This document shows, in pieces, positions 58,002 through 64,000 of a stretch of 64,000 bases of DNA (position 1 is the stretch's first letter; every line of letters begins with the position of its first letter). Under the pieces are notes generated by a model. It had not been told where the DNA came from. It did no database searches and worked only from the letters and a program-made list of their open reading frames with translations. Origin of the DNA: Arachis hypogaea. Taxonomy: Eukaryota; Streptophyta; Magnoliopsida; Fabales; Fabaceae. The translations under genes and the position numbers were made by a program. Location: contig NC_092043.1 in NCBI RefSeq assembly GCF_003086295.3, positions 51,054,598-51,118,597 on the forward strand, in the 5' to 3' direction.

Positions 58002-61000
58002 ATGGCGCTGTTCAAAAAGTTCTTCTACCGGAAGCCGCCGGATCGACTCCTTGAGATCTCCGAGAGGGTCTTTGGTACGCATGCATTCCCATTCTTACAT
58101 TTTTCCAATTTCTTATTACGATGCATTTCCTTCTGATACGTTACGCTTGTTCTTGGTTAATTTTGGAACAATGCATATGTATGTGAATTTATATACGCAC
58201 ATGGTAATGTGGTAGTTATAGTTATTACAATGCAGAGCCTTATTGTTATAATGTGCTTCTAAGAATGGAATGGATTGGATTTTGTTGCATTCATTCCCTC
58301 TTCTGTTTGGGTCAGCTGGATATGGGGTTCTTCAGAGTGTGATAGATAGCATCTGGAATCGGATACTAATTAAGGGTTTAACCACTACTTTAGAGAACAT
58401 ATGATGATACATCAATCATTCATTGAATGATTCTTGCAGTCTTATAGTAGAGTTTGGAATGACAGTTTGCATGGTGGCTTTGTAGTTATAGATTTTGATA
58501 AAAGTCTTAAGGCTGTAATTTGCTGGATCTCGAGCATGATATTATTGGTTGTGGTTAAGCAATCCAACCCAATGAGAATTTATATGCTGGAATAGGGGAT
58601 AGTCGTATATATCTTGAATAAATAGAATGGTTAGTCTATTTGTTACTGCATCTTGATATGAAATGTGTATTGTTCCTGTAACCACCATGTGCCAGCTTTT
58701 AATAGAAGGTTTTTTTTTTCTTTTGCTGTAGTTTTGGAAGGCATTCTTTAAAGTGGAATATAGGTTTAAGACTTCAATGGAAATAAAATATTGAATGTGG
58801 ATATTTGTTTCTTCTGGTCACCAACTACTTTATTGCCATAATATGTTACCACTGAACCTTCTCTCTCTTTTTTTCTTTGTTTCTTCCCCATGGTGGTGAT
58901 AATTCTGGAAGATATGCTTTAAAGTTAAGACCATTACACATCAGCATGTTATCGAACTCAATTTATTTTTTCTTTGTGAGACTATTGTTCCTAGACAACT
59001 TATGCTCTAAGATAACTGCTTCAATTAAATTTTAGTAAACTAAAGAAGGTATTTGCCAGCTTGAATTAGTTTATCTGATATGCACTTAAGGTCTTTGGAT
59101 TTTTAAGATTCTGGTTATAATGGAAATAGAACTCTTGTATTACATAGTGCAACATGTTACTTATATTTGTTATGTATTTTTTTTCAGTATTTGACTGTTG
59201 CTTCTCGGCGGATGTGTTGGAAGAAGAAGCATACAGAGATTATATAGGGAATATAGTAGCACAGCTAAAAAATCAATATTTTACAGATGCTTCAATCATG
59301 GTATTCAATTTCAGAGAACGGGAAACGCGGAGCCAGATGTCAGATGTGTTGGCACAATTTGACATGTTGACGGTTATGGAGTACCCTCGGCAATATGCGG
59401 GTTGTCCGTTACTCCCTCTGGAGCTTGTGCACCATTTCTTCCGATCAAGTGAAAGCTGGATGTCTGTGGAGGGGCAGCAAAACGTGGTGTTATTGCATTG
59501 CGAAAGGGGGGGTTGGCTTGTCTTGGCGTTCATGCTAGCAGGTTTTCTTTTGTACAGGAAGCAGTATACAGGGGAGTTGAAGACTCTTGAAATGTTGTAC
59601 AAGCAAGCATCTAGAGAAGTCTTGCAACTCTTTTCTCCTTTGAATCCCCAACCTTCTCAGTTGAGATATCTCCAGTATGTTTCCAGAAGACAATTGGGTT
59701 CTGAGTGGCCTCCACAAGAAACACCCTTGCTTTTGGACTATTTGATCCTCAGAAACCTTCCATTGTTTGATGGTGGAGAAGGTTGCAGGCCTATTGTTCG
59801 TGTCTATGGTCCAGACCCTACAAGACCTGACAATAGTAGCTCTAAAATTCTTTTCCGAACTCCAGGTTCCCTCGTTCAACACTACCCGCAGGTGATGTAA
59901 CATTATGTTATTCTTCAATTGATAAGAATTAATTCGATGTCATGTCTTCTAAGAAATTTTAACCACAGGCAGAATGTACGCTCGTGAAAATTGATATCCA
60001 TTGTCGTGTTCAAGGGGATATTGTTCTTGAATGCATACATTTGAGTGAAGATTTAGTTGGGGAGGAAATGATGTTTAGAATAATGTTTCATACTGCATTT
60101 GTTCGCTCAAACACATTGATCTTGAGTCGTGACGATATTGATGTTGTGTGGGATTCAAAGGAGCAGTTCCCCAAGGACTTTAAAGCAGAGGTAATTTTAC
60201 CTTTTATTTATTGTTACTACTTTTATGTTATGTCATCGTCATTAAAACCACACTCCGTATTTGCATCAGGTGCTTTTCTTGGACGCTTATGCTCTTGTAC
60301 ATAATCTATCTCCAATCAACGTAAGCCGAGATGTAAATGACAGTGAGAGTGATTCACCGGATGAGTTTTATGAAGTGGAAGAGATTTTTACGAATGCAAT
60401 TGATGCACTTGAAGGTAGAGGAGAATTTGGCTCTCCTATGGTCCGTGATGATAGAAGTCATATAGACATTTGAAAAGATTCTTCAGATCCTCAAGCTTCT
60501 ACTTTAGAAGATGGGAGTCACCAACATATGGTCCGTGATGATAGAAGTCATATAGATATTGATCCTCAAGCCTTTACTTCAGATGATGGGAGTCACCAAC
60601 ATATGGTCCATGATGATAGAAGTCATATAGACATTTGGAAAGATTCTTCAGATCCTCAAGCTTCTACTTCAGATGATGGGAGTCACCAACATATGGTCCG
60701 TGATGATAGAAGTCATATAGATATTGATCCTCAAGCCTTTACTTCAGATGATGGGAGTCACCAACATATGGTCCATGATGATAGAAGTCATATAGACATT
60801 TGGAAAGATTCTTCAGATCCTCAAGCCTCTACTTCAGATGATGGGAGTCACCAACAGGAGGTTGAAAGGGTACAATCCGATATTAATACAGTTAAAGACA
60901 TTGCTGTTGCCTCTACTTCAGATGATGGGAGTCACCATCAGGAGGTTGAAAGGGTAGAATCCAGTATTAATACAGTTAAAGATATTGATGTTGATGATGT

Positions 61001-64000
61001 CAAATACAAGTTTCAAGAGATAGCAGATTTGGATCCTCATGAGGTTAAAGATATTATTGTGGATGAGGTCGAGATTAAGTCGAATTCAATTGCAGACAAG
61101 ATGGATTTAGAAGATGAGATAACAATTATAAACAAGAAATTTGATGAAAGGGAAGAAAAGCATGATCTTTCTATGTCACATTCTGATCATAAACTACATC
61201 CATCTACTGAAAAGAAGCATCATTCTCCCAAGTTAAAGATTAAACATCATGAACAACATAGTCACGAACAACATGGTGCTGAGACAAAACATCGCCACGA
61301 ACAACATGGTGCCGAGGCAAAGCATAAACACGAACATAGTGTTGAGGCAAAGCATCAGCACGAACAACAGGGTGTTGAGGGAAGACGACATCATCAGGAA
61401 CATAATGAACATCATGGTCACGAGGGAAAGCATGCAAAGGCAAGTGTAGCAGCTAAGTGGATTCCAAGTAACAAGGGTTCTTACCAGGATTCAATGCATG
61501 TATATTATCCAGCGTCAAGCCCCCATTACGTACCAACGAGTCCTCGAGGAAGGTCTCATAGTATTTCCCATCTTTCTGAGTTGAAAAGTCCTAAAGGGAG
61601 GAGCACTTCAAAATCTTTAGAACATATAGAACTTGATACTACCTCTCCATCATCATCCTCACCTTCACTTAAAGACCCACCTCTTGAGTCAACCACTCAA
61701 GAACCACACCTTAATTCAAATCCAATACTTCTGCCAGTACCTCCTCCACCCCCACCCCCACCCCCACCCCCATCTAGTAGACTACCTACAACTCCTTCTC
61801 CTCCTCCCCCTCCGCCTCCACCTCTACCCCCACCCCCACCCCCACCTCCATCTAGTAGACTACCTACAACTCCTCCTCCCCCTCGGCCTCCACCCCCACC
61901 CCCACCCCCACCTCCATCTAGTAGACTACCTACAACTCCTCCTCCTCCTCCCCCTCGGCCTCCACCCCCACCCCCTTCAATATCATCTTTTGACCATAGA
62001 GACCAGTTTGTTTATCCATCCGTATCTGTAGTTGGGGAATTATCAAATGTAGTCTCCCTTTCTAATTCACCACCACCCCTCCACCTCCACCTCCACCACT
62101 ACCACCACCTTTTTCAAAATATGGAGTTCCAACAATTCCTCCACCTTCCCCTCTCTATATTCCCTTTACACAAGAAGATCCTAGACATCTTCTCTTGCCA
62201 ACCTCCACTACATCATTTCAAGTTCCACCACCACCACCTTTACCACCATCATCCTTGGCTTTACCATCCTTCACTAATGTAGATAGTAATCCACCACCAC
62301 CCTCTCTTTTACCTGAATGTCTACCAACACAACCTCCATCTCCCTTGATTACATGTCCACCACCGCCACCGCCACCGCCACCACCACCGCCACGGCCTCT
62401 ACCCCCACCCATTTCAAGTAAGGCTTCACCGCCACCACTACATTCTTCTCCATTAAATGAATTACTTGAAACACCACCACCACTATTTCCTTCATCAAGT
62501 GGAGCACCACCTATACCACAACCTCCTCCACCAACACCAGCACTTCCTTCATCAAGTGGAGAACCACCTGCTCCTCCATCAAATGCACCACTATCAACAC
62601 CACCATCACTACTTGCTTCATCAAGTGGTGCACCACCTATACTACCACCAGCTCTTCCTCTATCACACGAAGCAGCAGCACCACCACCATCACTTCCTTC
62701 GTTAAGTGTAGCACTACACATGCCACTACCTCGCCCTCCTCCACCAATTTATAGAAATCAACCTCCTCCACCTCCTCCAATGAATGAATCACCCTCTCCT
62801 CCACCCACTCCTCCGCCTACTCCTCCGCAACCTCCAATGCATGCTATATCCCCTCTGACAATGCATGCAGCACTATCTCCTCCCCCACCTTCTCCGCCAC
62901 CTAGTGCTCCTCCCTCACCTCCAAAGCCTGCAGCACTACCTCTTCCTCCACCTTCCACGCATGCAGCACCATCACCTTCGTCAGCTCCGAATCATACAAC
63001 ACCACCTCCAATGCATTCAGCACCACCACCTCCGCCACCTCCTCCCCCACCCCCAATGCATTCGGCACCACCACCTCTGCCACCTCCAACGCATGCAGCA
63101 CCACCTCCTCCCCCACCCTCAATGCATTCGGCACCACCACCACCTCCGCCACCTCCGATGCATGCAGCACCACCTCCTCCTCCGCCACCTCCGCTGTCTA
63201 CAATGCATGCGGCGTCACCTCAGATGCATGGAGCAACACCTCCTCCACCACCTCCGCCGCCGCCGCCGCCGGTGCATGCCGCGCCATCTGGGGTAAATGC
63301 AGCACCACCTCCTCCTCCGCCACCTCCGCCGTCTACAATGCATGCGGCGTCACCTCAGATGCATGGAGTAACACCTCCTCCACCACCTCCGCCGCCGCCG
63401 CCGCCGGTGCATGCCGCGCCACCTCGGGTAAATGCAGCACCACCTCCTCCTCCGCCACCTCCGCCGTCTACAATGCATGCGGCGTCACCTCAGATGCATG
63501 GAGCAACACCTCCTCCACCACCTCCGCCGCCGCCGCCGCCGGTGCATGCCGCTCCACCACGGGTAAGTGCAGCACCACCTCCTCCGCCACCTCCTCCACT
63601 TCCAATGTCAGGAGCGCCACCACCTCCACCACTTCCAGAAGGCCGTGGCCCACCTCCGCCACCTCCAATGCCCAGAGCACCACCGCCACCTCCAATGCCC
63701 GGAGCGCCACCACCTCCACCACCTCCATTTCCCGGAGCACCACCGCCACCTCAGATGCCCGGGGCGCCACCTCCTTCACCTCGAATGCCCGGAGCGCCTC
63801 CACCTCCTCCAATGCCTGGAGCACCTCAGCCACCTCCACCTCCAGATGGAGGTCGAGGACCAGGCCCTCCTCCGCCTCCTCCTCCTGGAAGTCGAGGACC
63901 AGGCCCACCTCCGCCTCCTGCTCCTGGACGTGGTGGCCCAGGCCCACCTCCGCCTCCTGGTAGTCTTCCAGGTGGTGGACCTCCACCGCCTCCCATGGGA
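58002..64000 (+). CDS. Class II formin (PTEN-C2 type), 5' half; carries an in-frame stop and a frameshift
   Basis: Exons visible: 58002-58074 (MALFKKFFYRKPPDRLLE), 59188-59891, 59969-60190 and a long exon from 60270 to beyond the window. The N-terminal PTEN-like domain has HCERGGW where the phosphatase motif would be and lacks the catalytic arginine, as in other plant class II formins. The C2-like domain follows (HCRVQGDIVLECIHLSEDL). Next come a charged, repeat-rich linker and a very long proline-rich FH1 region (from about 61735). FH2, which nucleates actin, would lie past 64000. TGA at 60471-60473 interrupts the frame in the first repeat. A one-base frame change occurs in a C-run near 62075-62085, after which the proline frame stays open to the end. 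Either a pseudogene in formation, a truncated PTEN-C2 product, or sequence errors. Confidence 0.85.
60438..60857 (+). repeat. Coding tandem repeat in the formin linker (165-base higher-order unit)
   Basis: Alternating units A (90 bases) and B (75 bases) are arranged A1 60438, B1 60528, A2 60603, B2 60693, A3 60768. Each encodes MVRDDRSHIDI or MVHDDRSHIDI, followed by a DPQA-T-S-DDGSHQ stretch. Unit lengths are multiples of three, so the frame is kept. Only A1 has TGA in place of the TGG seen in A2 and A3. Confidence 0.95.
61230..61440 (+). repeat. Histidine-rich tandem repeat in the formin linker
   Basis: It encodes repeated HEQHGAEAKHK-like units (about 11 residues) making a His/Glu/Lys-rich segment before the FH1 region. 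This is unusual composition for a formin; a metal-binding or pH-sensitive property is conceivable but unproven. Confidence 0.85.
61735..64000 (+). repeat. Proline-rich FH1-coding region with internal 135-base tandem repeat
   Basis: Polyproline tracts separated by short spacers (SSRLPTT early; MHAAP/MHSAP later). A 135-base unit containing tctacaatgcatgcggcgtc recurs at about 63197, 63332 and 63467 (45 residues each, frame kept). FH1 tracts bind profilin-actin. Low complexity makes this stretch vulnerable to assembly error. Confidence 0.85.

Noticed and set aside
62218..63986. Glycine/valine-rich minus-strand open frames at the right edge
   Set aside because: They are complements of the proline-coding FH1 region.
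1..64000. CRISPR arrays, bacterial operons, tRNA or rRNA genes
   Set aside because: Nothing in the window has the required repeat-spacer structure, operon layout or conserved RNA boxes; the sequence is plant nuclear.

Overview
This is a nuclear plant genome window. Genes have multiple introns with GT-AG splice sites, spacers are very AT-rich, and there are class I and class II transposable elements plus an integrated plant pararetrovirus. Gene content and repeat style suggest a dicot, probably a legume; an Arachis-like genome is plausible but is not proven by anything in the sequence.

Layout. 1-965 (-): 5' part of an unidentified gene that leaves the window. 2509-5979 (-): a two-exon LRR receptor kinase of the At1g74360/NILR1 type; its signal peptide lies on a small first exon. 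7400-14640 (+): a nearly complete, circularly permuted, decayed copy of a soymovirus-like caulimovirid. It has leader ORF, coat, polymerase, transactivator, promoter, movement protein, three small coiled-coil ORFs and a primer-binding site. 16045-18530 (+): a 5'-truncated LINE. 18650-28500 is a transposon nest. It contains GC-rich islands with T-rich tails, a 700-bp Mutator-like element with a perfect 9-bp target duplication, a captured exon, a CACTA end with palindromic repeats, and a Pack-MULE-like element carrying pieces of a CYP94-type cytochrome P450. 28502-29137 (-): a lone WEB-family-like exon.

33646-35098 (+): a complete five-exon eIF5A gene. 36444-37054: a hAT-type MITE. 42993-46402 (+): an apparently intact autonomous hAT transposon with an 821-aa open transposase and a perfect 8-bp target duplication. 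51802-55712 (+): a nine-exon, 677-aa CDK-like kinase with an N-myristoylation motif. 58002-64000 (+): the 5' half of a class II (PTEN-C2) formin. Its C2-to-FH1 linker contains lineage-type tandem repeats, one in-frame TGA and one frameshift. The window ends inside FH1, before FH2.

The host genes are independent loci. The features that best repay checking are the pararetrovirus copy, the intact hAT element, the P450-carrying Pack-MULE, and the status of the formin gene.
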